Shown: in pieces, positions 1 to 10,720 of the stretch
Layout: every line of letters begins with the position of its first letter
Position numbering within the stretch: the first letter of the stretch is position 1
NCBI RefSeq assembly: GCF_016920785.2
Contig: NW_024609837.1
Span: forward strand, 40,417,543-40,481,542
Origin: Ixodes scapularis
Taxonomy: Eukaryota; Arthropoda; Arachnida; Ixodida; Ixodidae
Reading direction: 5' to 3'
DNA length: 64,000 nt
Position numbers and translations under genes: made by a program
Notes under the pieces: generated by a model
Database searches by the model: none
What the model saw: only the letters and a program-made list of their open reading frames with translations
What the model was told of the DNA's origin: nothing

Positions 1-2280
1 GCCCTCCCGCGCATATTCAGCGCCTAACAAATATATGTACGCGCCCTCTTGCATTTTTGTAAAAAAAAAAAAGAAAAAAATAGTGAGAAAAAGTCGTTAC
101 GAGTGGTGTTAGTGCGAGGGAATATACCTGGCAAGCTCACAAATGCACGCGCTGTTCACTCGAGCGACACGGACCTTCTGGCCGAAAAATCTGCGTATGA
201 CGTAAGGACTCGTCGGAAGATTAGCGTGTTTTCTCGCGTTTCTTTACATATTAAAAAAAAACAACAAAAAAACGTGATATTCAGATTCGCGGGCTAAAGA
301 CACTCAAAATTTACTTTTAACTCGATTTTTTTTTTCAGAACCACATTAGCATCTAATTAATGTGGTAGCTGAAAGAAGCTCGTTCTGCAGGAAAGCCGGA
401 TTCAACGTCGGTGGGACGGAAAATACCTGGTTGGTCAATAAGAAATTCATTTGCCTCAAATGAAAATTTGGAGGAATTTTAAGCGGAGGCAGGATCGAAC
501 CCTCGACCATCTAGGCCACACCGACTTGCTTGGACGACTTGGAAATGAGCAGGGGTTTATTTTTAACTCTCACGTTCTTCTTTTATGTGGGAAGCTGAAG
601 CGTCCCCCTCCAATGTTTCACTACTTTCTTGGTGATGCGCAAAGTAGGCTACACTTGCTATAAAAGAGCCTGCATGTGGCTGCTGATGGGCCATCTTCAG
701 CCAGTGCTTGAACCAGCTGTCACGCCGCCTTCGACCATCGCGACGCCTGTCCCTCTGGTCTCATTTTAGACACAGGTGCGCCCTACTGATATTTAGTTTT
801 ATGCTGCATTATCCGTCTCTCTGCTTGTCATTTGTGACAGTATTAGAAGTAAGAGGGGAAAAAAAAAACGGGAAGACAAAAAGCTGCGTATGCGTGCAGT
901 AATGGAAAAATTTAGAGAACGACAGGATGCATTGCAAAGAAAAGAAAAAAGAAGAGGTCTATGAACTCTCGGAGTCACTGGTACCTGTGAGGTTCCATGT
1001 CTTTTGTGATGAACCTTTAACTCTGTATGTCACTTAGGCTAAGTTAATAAAATCTAGGTCAGAAGGTAAACGAATTGTGTTCTTACAATTCGCATTGGTT
1101 GCATACTTCAAGTAGAAATACTGCTGCCTTTAGGACTCTCCAAATGCCGACATCCACGCAGCAAAATCAATAAATAATTAGAAAGTATATTGACCGGCGG
1201 GAGAAAATATGTGTTTGTCATCCCACGCAAAGGTTTTAAAAATGTTATGTCTGCTTCATAATACAGAGTGATCCTGAGAGCAGTCCTTTATTTGAAATGA
1301 ACATTAGCTTTCTGTCTAGGAAAACAACAAAATTATATTATCTTGTTATTTCAGGAGAACAAAGGAGGGCACATTTTTGCAGTTATTTATTCTCTGCCGA
1401 CTAGATCGTCTAAATAGGTGTCAAAAGTGAAAAGTCTCTTATAATGTCAAGGCACAAAGAACACCAGCCAGCTTCTTTCGAAGTTTCAATTTAGGTTATT
1501 TATTTCATAAAGAAACACCGATGATTTCTTTGTTTTTGTTTTGACACACTAGTCTTCCGAGATAGTGAGTTTAAGGAGTAAAAAAACATACAGAAAAGTA
1601 TAGTCTCTTGGCGGTAAAGTTACGCACAATAGCGTTTTTGTTTCTGTCTTTATTTTTTTTTATTGATCGTTCACTTGACGGTGATACGCGAACGTCTCTC
1701 TTTTTGCTTTTTTCCTCTATAAACTCCAACGCAATTCAAAACTTTTAATGAAAAATCAAGCGCCGAAACAGCGAAACAATAGATATTATATAAAAACCGT
1801 AAAAAACAAACAAACCCGGCAGTACCTGCGATAAACTTTGTATGAGTGAAATTTTATAAGTGACGCCACGAGCAGTCTTTGCTCGACTAGGTTTGCATGT
1901 CTTGTATTTTATTTTGGAATTGAAAAAGGCGTTGGTGTTCTTTCACTGCCCTCCAATTTCACAACCTCCAGTCCCCCTCTTAACGTCATGCTTCCAGGTG
2001 CCCGGATTCTTTTTTTATGATATGAAAAACGAACCGGCGTGAGGTTTATTGTATCGTTCAGAGATCCGTTAACTCTACTCCGTTTCACGTTAAGCGTCAG
2101 CGTGGCCGAAGCTACAAGAGCGGGCTCCTGGCTTTCAGCGTCCCTGCCAAGCAGGCGCGCTCGTGTAGTGCAAGCACTGTGCAGTGGCCCAGGCTCGCGC
2201 TTGTGGCCTCAGCTTCGCTTGCGTTTAAAGTGAAACGAAGTACAGGGAATGTCGTGGAGTTTCTTTCAATGGATTAGGGG
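1..2280. other. No recognisable gene; one tRNA-like remnant
   Basis: AT-rich DNA with short poly-A and poly-T runs. The only structured piece I see is a tRNA-like remnant near 478-540, listed separately. Reading frames here are short, lack convincing splice sites and match nothing I recognise. Confidence 0.5.
478..540 (-). repeat. tRNA-like (pol III promoter-like) remnant
   Basis: The minus strand reads GGTCGAGGGTTCGATCC, a good match to a tRNA T-arm / B-box (GGTTCGANNCC). It is preceded by GTGTGGCCTAGATGG, which resembles an A-box. The anticodon arm that should lie between them is missing, so this is not a working tRNA. It is more likely a tRNA-derived SINE head or a tRNA pseudogene. No second copy was found in this window. 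Confidence 0.3.
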
Positions 2281-2554
2281 TATCGGTGACAAAGTGGGCT
2301 GGCTCACACCAACTCGGAGCACGTGGGGCGACAGCTCGCAGAACCCAGGGATCCTTGGTTCAATCACCACTCTTGCCCATTTCGATCTGGAGGAGTATCG
2401 CACCGGCGAGCGGTCGTGTATCACTACTGCGTGAAGCACGTTAAAGTCCCAGGTTAGCGGTTGTACTCCACTGGCTAAATTTCACATCTACAGCTGGGTG
2501 ACAAGTCGCCTGTTGAGGCAGAATAAGTTAAGACTGTATAAACATACACACACC
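2281..2554 (+). repeat. tRNA-headed SINE, copy 1
   Basis: A B-box-like GGTTCAATCACC near 2358 is followed by GCCCATTTCGATCTGG, then CACGTTAAAGTCCCAGG, and the unit ends in GACTGTATAAACATACACAC. The block from about 2376 to 2550 aligns with 62565-62742, so this is a dispersed repeat. The core with CATTTCGAT and CGTTAAAG is of a kind I associate with tick SINEs; the 5' half is the presumed tRNA-related head. The exact 5' edge is uncertain and I could not identify a target duplication. Confidence 0.65.
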
Positions 2555-3363
2555 CCAATTTTCCAAGGTTTTGTACCATTCTCAACTTGACAAAGAAAAC
2601 ATCATAATAATATATTAATAAATATTAAGATGGTGCAATGTAGTCTGTAGTGAGACAATTAGCCAAAATTGTGAATACTGTTTCATTACTTCCTTGATCA
2701 AATCAAGGAATTTAGTTCATTAAGTGTTTCATATCTCTGAAATGCCCTATCTTGCTGGGGCCAACTGCAGGAGTGTAACATTATTTAGGATGCAATTCAT
2801 ACAAAATTAAATATACATACAACCCTGATGATTCGTGCATAATTATAAGAAAAGAAATGGAGACGACCTGCCAGTGCAAAAGAAACGTGGGCAGGGACAG
2901 GCATATACTTATTGGAGTGTGAAAAATATACTTGTGATAAATGAATTTTATTAGTCTAAATAAAGACACTCAAATGAATAACGATAATATTTTCTTAATA
3001 AATGTGTCCGTCCTTTGTCCCCCTTGTTCCCCTTCTCTGGGGATTATTATCGTTATCCTTCTCCAGCTCTCTTGCATCTTTGCATTAATTCCATCATCAA
3101 CTAAAATAAAGTTTGTTTGACTGCTGTGTTATCGGCTGCATGTGGCGCCTGCAATCTTTTTTGGTTCATCAATGATATGTATATTGTCAAACCTAATTCA
3201 CTCTGGAAATATTATGGGTCAATTATTTACGCTTCTGCAATTTAGAAACAAGGAACATTGTGCAGGTTAGCAAAGTTTCAGTTCTTGGCAATTACAGTCG
3301 TGCAATAATTTCTACACAGGGCATTGTACCATACCCTCTGTATAACGTGGCGTCTTGAAATAG
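2555..3363. other. No recognisable gene
   Basis: AT-rich sequence with no motif, repeat structure or credible reading frame that I can support. Confidence 0.5.
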
Positions 3364-3606
3364 ATTAAGCTAGGAATGTCGAGCAAGTGGGGAAACAACA
3401 CTCGGCTTACTAATTTGACAAGAAACTACATATATGAGTGTGCTTCAAATCATCCTCCGCATATTTACTATTCTCAACTTTATTCATATAACACCTCCCT
3501 GAACTATATGGGCTGTCTAAGTGACCCAAATATTGAGAGCGTGGAAGAATGTAAGAGATTTTCACAAACGCCATTTCTGAATTTAATATGTAAACGGAAC
3601 TTGTAG
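3364..3606 (+). CDS. Possible decayed Kunitz-like exon
   Basis: An open frame runs from just after a stop/AG at 3361-3363 to a TAG at 3604-3606. Its second half reads YSYNTSLNYMGC followed by SDPNIESVEECKR, which resembles the end of a Kunitz/BPTI domain (YNxx...CxxFxYxGCxGNxNxFxSxEECxxxC). However, the cysteine before the NYMGC stretch is missing, as is the final one after EECKR, so the fold could not be intact. The upstream AG has only a weak pyrimidine tract. Kunitz proteins are abundant in ticks, which makes the reading plausible, but the match is short and could be chance. Confidence 0.2.
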   Translation: MKLGMSSKWGNNTRLTNLTRNYIYECASNHPPHIYYSQLYSYNTSLNYMGCLSDPNIESVEECKRFSQTPFLNLICKRNL

Positions 3607-3767
3607 CTTGATAAGACTATGTTTTAACAGCCGACAAACATATACGCTTATTTTGCACAAATTGGAACGCTGTGCATTGAAAATAATGAAGTCGTCGGTT
3701 TGTTTCTTGATTTTCTGAAAGCTCCTACAAAGAGAAACAAGAGTTATAGGCTGAAATAAAAGATACT

Positions 3768-3900
3768 GCCTAGGTGAGCTGGTTAACTATCATAGTGAAA
3801 AAGAAACTCAACACCAGGAACGAAAAAAGGGGGACAAACACAACACCGACTTTAAAGGCGGCATTGTGCTTGTTCCTCTTTTCCGTACCTTTTCTCGAGG
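3768..3900 (+). repeat. Fold-back element with GGTGAGCTGGT tail motif
   Basis: GCCTAGGTGAGCTGGTTAA at 3769 is followed by an imperfect hairpin centred near 3853, where CACCGACTT pairs with AAGGCGGCAT and AAGGGGGACAAACACAAC pairs with TTGTGCTTGTTCCTCTT. The same tail motif (GGCGAGCTGGT or its complement) occurs beside hairpins at 5.7, 7.8 and 20.0 kb, and the arm sequence resembles that of the 19.9-kb palindrome. I interpret these as one decayed fold-back family. Confidence 0.4.
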
Positions 3901-5700
3901 TTTTTGTTTCACTGTGAAGCAACTGAGATGTGTCGGGATACGCGGTTTTAGTAGCTAGGTTTAAACTCATAAACGAACAACAAATATAATCCCACTCTCA
4001 CGTGAAACGGCACGACGACACTCGAATTTCCACGTTATAGGCTTGGCAAAACAAGGAGCTCTTTCAGTGATGCGGAACACAATATGAAAGGTTGAGAAAA
4101 AGTATGTATGCACAAGATCAAAAGAGAGGGGGTCGGGGCACTACAGGTTTGCACATTGAATGAATTTTTGAGCGCCAGGAAATGAGAGGTTACAGGATTT
4201 CGCTCGCGCGCCAGACATAAAGGACGGCCTAATGCGAGAATTGGAAATAAGCGGAATAGGCGGAAGCGCTTGTAAGACGAATCATGCCTCAATTCGTCGG
4301 GTACAAAACAAATCGTCCCTACGAAATCGACCTGATAGTTTTCTGGCTATTTATGTAGTCGAAATAAATGTAGAGCTCTCGGGTACAGAACTAAGCCACA
4401 CGCGTTATAAGCCACCGATTGTTGCGGAACGGCTTCTTCCGGGAGATTTCTCGAGTAAGACCCGCTCAGCTGGAATTACTATCTGCCAGGAATGCGATCC
4501 GTTTTTGTGAGGAGCTAAGAGTAGCAGTTCGCCACGAAGGACCGATTTTGAGCGACGGCCCTATTTTTAGTGCTTGCGCAAAACGCTTAGTAAAAAAAAA
4601 AAAAATACACAAACGTTGACAGTATAATTTTTGGCGTTTCCGAATTGACCTTTTTCATAGTTCGGCCACGATCGTGGCGCGCCCTCGCGGGAATCGCTCG
4701 AAACAGTTTTGGTGGCTCTGGCACCGTCTCTCCGCCGTCCGCGCCAGGCCTGGCGTGCCTCCCGGTCTGTGTGTTTACGTGTCTTCTCTGGTGGCGTTGT
4801 TCCGTCTTTCCCCATTCTGAACGTGTCTTGCTGTCTTCGTTTTGCGTGCATATTTTTTCGATATGTCTGTGGACGACCTGGAGGATTAACAAAAGCTACT
4901 GTCTACGATACAGAGGACCTCGTTCGTTTTTATACCTTCAAGGGTGCATAGACATCCGACGCTGGGTCAGTTTCTACCATCGACTCGGAGCCACTTAATC
5001 GTCACTTCGGTATCGCGTCTTGCAATTGGCTAGTAAAAGAGGGGTCCGCTTTCAAGGCAGAGTCGCAAAATGTTACGTAAGGAAAGTAATGGTGACCAGT
5101 TTCGATATCGACCCAACCATCTACCCTGTGCGGAGCTTGTGAGTCCCGTTTATAAGGCCCGGCCACTAGAAACAGCTGATTTTTCTCCCCTTGATCGCTT
5201 AAGTTATTCGAGCTTATTGCGGTCCGTCACTTAGCCGTCCTGTGTACCGCGCGAACGCACGAGCATCACCGTATTCGGGAATGTGTAAACAAACTAGGGC
5301 GGTGTGAAATCCGGGCGGTCTTGATATCGCAAAGGCTCGCCTGCACCAACAAAAACTAAGGAAAGGTACGTTAGAAACAATCTCTCTTTAAACTCAGCAC
5401 GTTTACGAACCTTCGACAAAGTGAGCCCAGCAAACAAAGGAGTTCACGGTTGGTTGCCAAGGCATTCCATCAGGGTTCTGTCTCCGTGAAGCTTAAATTC
5501 GTTTCGCACGCTTTAAATGTTTTGCCAGCGACTGATATTTTTATCTGTTTTTTCTTCTCTTTTCACATGGCAAGACTCGAATGTTTATGGCGCACGCCTG
5601 AAGGACGGAAAGCTTTATCATGTTATTCTTTAGTTGAGTACCGTGTATGGCGTGATTACGTCACACAACCTCGCCTGCACATTTACTATTAACGGAAGAA
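3901..5700. other. No recognised gene; GC-rich block 4640-5060
   Basis: Most of this stretch holds nothing I can name. Between about 4640 and 5060 the sequence becomes GC- and CpG-richer and contains open frames of 80-117 codons on the plus strand. None shows a known domain or a clear donor/acceptor pair, so I do not call a gene. A promoter or first exon is possible but unsupported. Confidence 0.35.
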
Positions 5701-5710
5701 TAGTCATAGT

Positions 5711-5995
5711 GTAGGCGAGCTGGTGTAAGTTGAACATGGTGGTAAAGTTGGTATAGGAATATGCATCGAGGACAGGGACGAAAACAGGACTTCTTTTAAG
5801 AAGTCCTGGCTCCTTGATCTTTTATCCTTTCATGTATTCGTATCTATTCACCAACATGCTCATTTTCAAGCATTAAACCTGAGACTGGTGTAGGAAAAGG
5901 AAAACGCAAAAAAAGAACAGGCATCGTCTCAAGAGACGTTGCCTGTTCTTTTTCTGTCTCCTTTTGCGTTTTCGTTTTCCTACCCCAGTTTCCTG
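5711..5995 (+). repeat. Fold-back element with two hairpins
   Basis: AGGCGAGCTGGTGTAAGTT at 5713 leads to a short hairpin (AGGACTTCTTTTAAGAAGTCC, about 5789-5809). A larger hairpin follows, whose arms 5882-5930 and 5931-5992 meet at CGTCTCAAGAGACG with almost no loop. The arms carry GGAAAACGCAAAAAAAGAACA and its complement. Same family style as 3.8 and 19.9 kb. CACCAACATGCTCA at 5850 resembles the CCAACACGCTCAA tail seen at 20.0 and 50.06 kb. Confidence 0.5.
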
Positions 5996-6005
5996 CTTAC
6001 CATCA

Positions 6006-7230
6006 TGTTCAGATTTACTGTATTTTAGTTAAAATCAGAATGTCGCACCGTCACATTGATGATCCAGCCGGCTGACACGGGGGATTCGCCTCCTAGGCTT
6101 TTGAAAGCAGGGCAAAAAGGGCGGGGTGTTTGACATCAAATCTTTTTGTGCACCACCCGCAAAGGCTGCTGAAACTCCATAAAGGCTTCCATTTGAACCA
6201 TTTTTGCTTTTATTTGTGATACCTACAGCTGCGCGGTGGTGAGGCGCGACGACTATGAAGCCAAGCCGCGAGAATAGCGGAGGAGTCAAGCCGAACCAGC
6301 ACTGTCTGTGCGACCGAGCGGACGAGAGAGCCACCAAAAATGGCGCCTTTCCCTTTCCTCCCTCTCTCTCAGAGTCGGCGCATGCGCCCAGCGATCTCTG
6401 AAAAAGGTCAATTTAAGCACTAGACCGATGTAAGTTTCTAAACGAAATTTCAAACTTAGTATGCCTCTATTCGAGTTCTTATGGAGAGGGAAGAGGGTCA
6501 TTTGTTGCACTATAGAGTTGCAAAATGTGTGGATTTCTGCATACAGGGAGAAGAAGTCCTGGCCATCATGATCGCGCCACGGCACTATAAACTCTACTCG
6601 CACCAGTCAAGTAAAAAAGCAACCTAAACTAAAACCCCAAAAAATTGCAAGTCCTTAACAAATATTATGTCGTACAATTTGTTTTTAATTTTAACTGGTC
6701 ACATGCCACGTAGTAGCCGCATTCTATGATATATTACAATTAATATCATAATTAACGTAAATGTTAATACTATTTGTCAGAAACTGACCTGCGCTTAAAG
6801 GCAAATTCACAAACATCAGCTATGGATCACGCAAGGTCACAACTGAATGTCGTCATGGAATAGAGACGCAACTGAAAATGATAATGTCGTGGATAATATG
6901 ATGAGCCATGTGCAAATTAGAAAAAAAGGCAACTTTTGAAAATATGTTCATCGCGTCTCAAAATAATTTTTATGACACCTTGCACTTTTTTGTTATTTTA
7001 TTGTTCCGGTAACTAAATAAACGCAAGTAAGCAGCCTTAATCACACACTTGTATGCAGTCGGAATTTTCTCTCCACGTCACACAAAACCTGACCTTGCAA
7101 AAGTTTTTATATCATGGTTTTCTATACATCGCTTCACTATGAGCGGGAGCGAGAGAAAAACTAGTAGTGCGAGCGCAATGCTCCAAAGCTGCCTTGGCTT
7201 GCAGCATTGGCTTCGCTCGCACTTACGATG
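6006..7230. other. No recognisable gene
   Basis: Mixed-composition sequence. Overlapping minus-strand frames of 100-105 codons at 6035-6603 show no domain I recognise and no convincing splice or start context. Confidence 0.45.
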
Positions 7231-7235
7231 AAAAG

Positions 7236-7813
7236 GAGTATTGTCACGACAAGAAGAGACGATCATGTCGTATTACACCTGAGACTGCGGTGGAAGAAAT
7301 CGGAAGAACTTTCAGTAGAAGGAACAGACACAGAGGACGTCTCACACTCAGCTAACTGGTTTATTTCTCAAACAGCCTTTAAGTACCCACGGAACTTTTT
7401 CCCAACCACACTCTACAGATAAACTCCTTTGTTGCAGACATTTCGAACCGGATGGATACAAAAGATACAAAACAACCCACACATGAGACGAGGACTTAAC
7501 AATGGGACACTGCGGATCATCGCAGTGACCTTGACAGAGATATGTCCCGAATTATCCTAACAGTCGCGTCAAAGCGCACAAAAAAAAAAAAAAAACACGA
7601 AAAAACACACAGGTGGCCTCTAAACCGTGGGGACGCACCCAGACATAGGAGTTTATCTGTAGAGTATGGTTGGGAAAAAGTTCCGTGGGTACTTAAAGGC
7701 TGTTTGAGAAATAAACCAGTTAGCTGAGTTTGAGACGTTCTCTGTGTCTGTTCCTTCTACTGAAAGTTCTTCCGATTTCTTCCACCGCAGTCTCAGGTGT
7801 AATACGACATGAT
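7236..7813. repeat. Large inverted repeat built from LTR-like ends
   Basis: Arms of roughly 165 bp (about 7260-7428 and 7645-7813) are near-identical inverted copies. The left arm runs from ATGTCGTATTACACCTGAG to AGATAAACTCC, and the right arm is its complement. The left arm is extended outward by TGTCACGACAAGAAGAGACG (7236), preceded by AGGAGTAT, like the LTR-type edge at 10.3 kb. On the opposite strand each arm holds AATAAA. The spacer of about 215 bp carries an A15 run. Likely two head-to-head LTR fragments or a fold-back transposon. Confidence 0.6.
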
Positions 7814-7860
7814 TAGCTACCACCAGCTCGCCTGCACTCTCACCGTCTTTTCAGAAGAAG
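7814..7860 (-). repeat. Short hairpin with GGCGAGCTGGT motif
   Basis: The complement of GGCGAGCTGGT (ACCAGCTCGCC, 7824-7834) lies 5' of a hairpin in which ACCGTCTTTTC pairs with GAAGAGACGGT. It abuts the inverted repeat ending at 7813. Same motif family as 3.77 and 5.71 kb. Confidence 0.35.
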
Positions 7861-8295
7861 AGACGGTAAATGTAATACTTTTTATGGACGTTTAGACCGC
7901 GTAAAAAGTGATTTCCACCAAAGGACGTGGGATGTTTGTGTTGTAGTAGTAATGTTAAGCAAAAGCAGCATCACAGCTAGCCTAGGGCGGTTAGCAAGCG
8001 TCACGCAGTAGTTATAATAAATGGACGCCGGTACGATTCTTATACCGAAGAGATGCAGTCCGGAATCTGCAGCGCGATCTTTCGCTCCCCGTGTTCTGAG
8101 CTGTGATGCGCCAACACCCACCAGGGATAGCCCGTAATCCACACGTCTTCAAAATTATCACTCCTAAGGAAACAGTTTGATGGAAGGAGCTACACGCTCG
8201 CCGGGCCAATAAACTACCTTCTGCCACTCCCCTGATCCCGTTCACTGCGCGTGGTTATAAACAAAAGCATGATCACGTGGCAAAAAAAAATGATA

Positions 8296-8765
8296 CAGGG
8301 TGTCACAAAAAAAATTTACAGGTGTTTTTTTTCCTTGTTTTTTTTTACCGCAAAAATAAACAAGGCATCGCCGAACACTCATTTTTCGTCCGGAGGTAGC
8401 TCTAGAGGTCACAACCTGATGCCAAAGTTTCAGCCCGATCCGATACCTTATTCAAAATTTATTAGTGATTTTCTGAAAATTTCAATGGGAAAATGGAGCC
8501 CATTTTCGCTCGTTTTCGGTTTGTGGTGCCATAGAGCCCCATGAATTCGAAAACCTTCCTGGGCCGCCATTTTTCCATTGAGAGTTTCAGAAAATCACGC
8601 ATAACTTTTGAATAAGGTATCGGATCGGGCTGAAACTGTGGCATCTGGTTGTGACCTATGGCGCTATCTTGGGGCGGAGAATGAGCGTTCGGTAATGCCT
8701 AGTTTATTTTTGCAATAAAAAAAAACGTATAATTTTTTTTTTGTGTGTGTGTGTGTGACATCTTG
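8296..8765. mobile_element. Fold-back MITE, TA duplication, CAGGGTGTCAC ends
   Basis: The ends are CAGGGTGTCACA on the left and, read from the right, CAAGATGTCACA, each flanked by TA (8294-8295 and 8766-8767). Nearly the whole body is an inverted repeat: the left arm (ACACTCATTTTTCGTCC ... GATACCTTATTCAAA) is matched by the complementary right arm (TTGAATAAGGTATCGGATC ... GAATGAGCGTTC), meeting near 8515-8550. There is no transposase frame, so it is non-autonomous. TA duplications and CAGGG ends suggest a Tc1/mariner-type mobiliser, but the family is not proven. Relatives lie at 35.3 and 36.1 kb. Confidence 0.7.
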
Positions 8766-8767
8766 TA

Positions 8768-9589
8768 GATGTGTCATTGGTACAACGCATACGTAGCGTC
8801 TGCCATACTGTCACTCTTCAGGCGAACGGAGACCACGCGGATTCAAGCGGCGGCCCCCGAAGAGCGTGCTTTGCCGCAGTACGAACCGTACTAAGGTGAA
8901 GCCTACCTTACAAAACTGCGTTCCCATTTTTGAATGGCGATAGAAAACTATTCGGTAGCTTTTTTTTTTTTTTATTACTTTAGCGCGTATGTCGTAGAAT
9001 ACTGGAATAGTCATTTCGTCTTTGGTGTTTTAATAATAAAATTACTCTAACGTACTTTGTTCATAAGTAAGGTTGTGATGATTTCCGTTGTGTTTTTTTT
9101 AATACAGAAGGAATGGGTGTGTTCAGACACATCCCCAGTACCATAATGTTATGCAAGAGAAATATACAGCGTACATATTTATTGAAAAACCAAGACATTA
9201 TGAATAAAATATAGCAATGTTAATTAATATCGTGCTTTTAATAGACAAAATTAAAGCGTCGATGTGTATTCGTAATTTTAAAATGCAAGCAAAGAAACGC
9301 CGTAGAAATGCGATGTTTAAAACACGATTTTATTATAAAATAAAAAGAAGAGCCTTGAAGCCTTTGAGGCCTATAAAACGTATATTTTGGTTACGATTCA
9401 AACTTTTACTGATTTCGCTGTTAACGCGCAATCTGTTTCTAAGTGCAAAATAAAGTGACATGTATTTCTGAAATGTAACAAAGTGGGGTTCCATTCTAGT
9501 GGTACATTAATGCGTAAATTTAACTTGGTCTTCTGCGCAGTCCATGGCTTACCCACAAAGCATGGGTCTGAAAGCTGTCCACTGTTCAC
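8768..9589. other. No recognisable gene
   Basis: AT-rich, with a T14 run near 8961 and a 78-codon low-complexity basic frame at 9217-9453. Nothing identifiable. Confidence 0.45.
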
Positions 9590-9885
9590 CTGGCAAATTA
9601 CACCATTTACGCATTTCTTTTTTCACCTGTGCTAAGGATAGTAGATTAAGCAAACTTTTAGGAAGATTATTATGATACGTTGATACATAATACTTCCTCA
9701 TTTTTTCCCCATGGTTAGTGTATATTCTCCCTATATGAAATCGTTCTGTGTGCCTGAGTTGGTTTTCTTTAGCGGATGGTATTTTGAAATCGTGCATAAA
9801 ATATTAATTTGTGAGGACCATGAATGTATGCAGGTCTTCCACTGTTAGCAATCGGAGTTCTGACAGAAGTTCTTGAAACAAAAAA
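9590..9885 (-). pseudogene. Decayed LINE (non-LTR retrotransposon) ORF2 C-terminus
   Basis: Read on the minus strand, one frame (249 nt open at 9549-9797) contains RIYTNHGEKMRKYYVSTYHN followed by NLPKSLLNLLSLAQVKKEMR. This matches the layout at the end of Jockey/CR1/RTE-type ORF2 proteins, with a RTNYG..-like stretch, then a conserved NLP and a short helix with a KxxxKxW-type end. Upstream, a frame-shifted continuation resembling SELRLLTVEDLHTFMVLTN extends the similarity to about 9885. The reverse transcriptase core is absent. The fragment is broken by frame changes and stops, so it is an old relic. Confidence 0.45.
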
Positions 9886-10318
9886 ACTCTCTAATTGTGT
9901 TCCATGCGTCATGTTCTGTATAATTTTTTTTTAATTAGGTTATTTATATTTTGTATTTTGTACTTAAATGAAAGTGAATCAAAACTTAAATATGGTTATA
10001 TTATATATAAGTTTTGATTTATCTAACACCTGGTAAATCAATGCATGTGTCTTGAGTTTTACATTGCGGTGTTTTGTTTGACACGTCATTTGGTACGACT
10101 GAATAAGAGCTGTGTAATTCCATAATTTATTAAAGTTGCTCCAAAGATGTTTCTGCAATCCCCTAAATATGGGAATAACTGACTCCGCCTGATCTAGGCA
10201 TCCTAGATATCCATAAATCATAACGATGCTCAACTAACTTCCCAATTTAAAAAAAAAAAAAAAAAAACAATCCAAGATTGAACACACAGTGGCCATCTCC
10301 GGCAATGGGAGGAGTATT
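9886..10318. other. No recognisable gene
   Basis: AT-rich. A run of about 18 A at 10249-10266. A minus-strand 84-codon frame (9979-10233) might be more LINE debris but shows no motif I trust. Confidence 0.4.
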
Positions 10319-10720
10319 GTTACGGCAGCCAGGACGACATGTAAACAATGAAAACACGACGTTTCGCTGGCGTTGCAAATGCTTTTATTACAAAATCTGT
10401 ACGAACATCTTAATCTCTCGTGAAGAGGAAACATAATACTGAAATAATTGTCTCAATAACAACGCACTCTGCTTGTTTTCGTTTTTGTGTCTTTCTCCGC
10501 AGGAGTGATATGTCTGGTCGTCAGCTCCAGAGCGTTCGCTCGCCGGGAGGATTCGTAATCCGGGCTGTATGGGCAATGAGCCGCGCGCATTCGAGATATC
10601 ACTCCGCGGTTCCACCGGTCGGTAGCTCAAAGATCCTTGGCTTGCTGTTGGCCGCCAGTGGTCCTGGTTTCTAAACATGTTTCTCTTATTGCCGAAGATG
10701 ACCTCTATGTGTTGCATTCT
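10319..10720 (-). repeat. Possible solo LTR (antisense)
   Basis: The plus strand opens with TGTTACGGCAGCCAGG preceded by AGGAGTAT. Read on the minus strand this is an end ...CCGTAACA followed by ATACTCCT, with AATAAA about 65 bp before the end. Nearly the same edge occurs at 7236 (AGGAGTATTGTCACG) and a looser one at 15236 (GTATTGTCACG). This layout fits the 3' end of an LTR with its polyadenylation signal. The other edge could not be located, so the extent is approximate. Confidence 0.3.
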
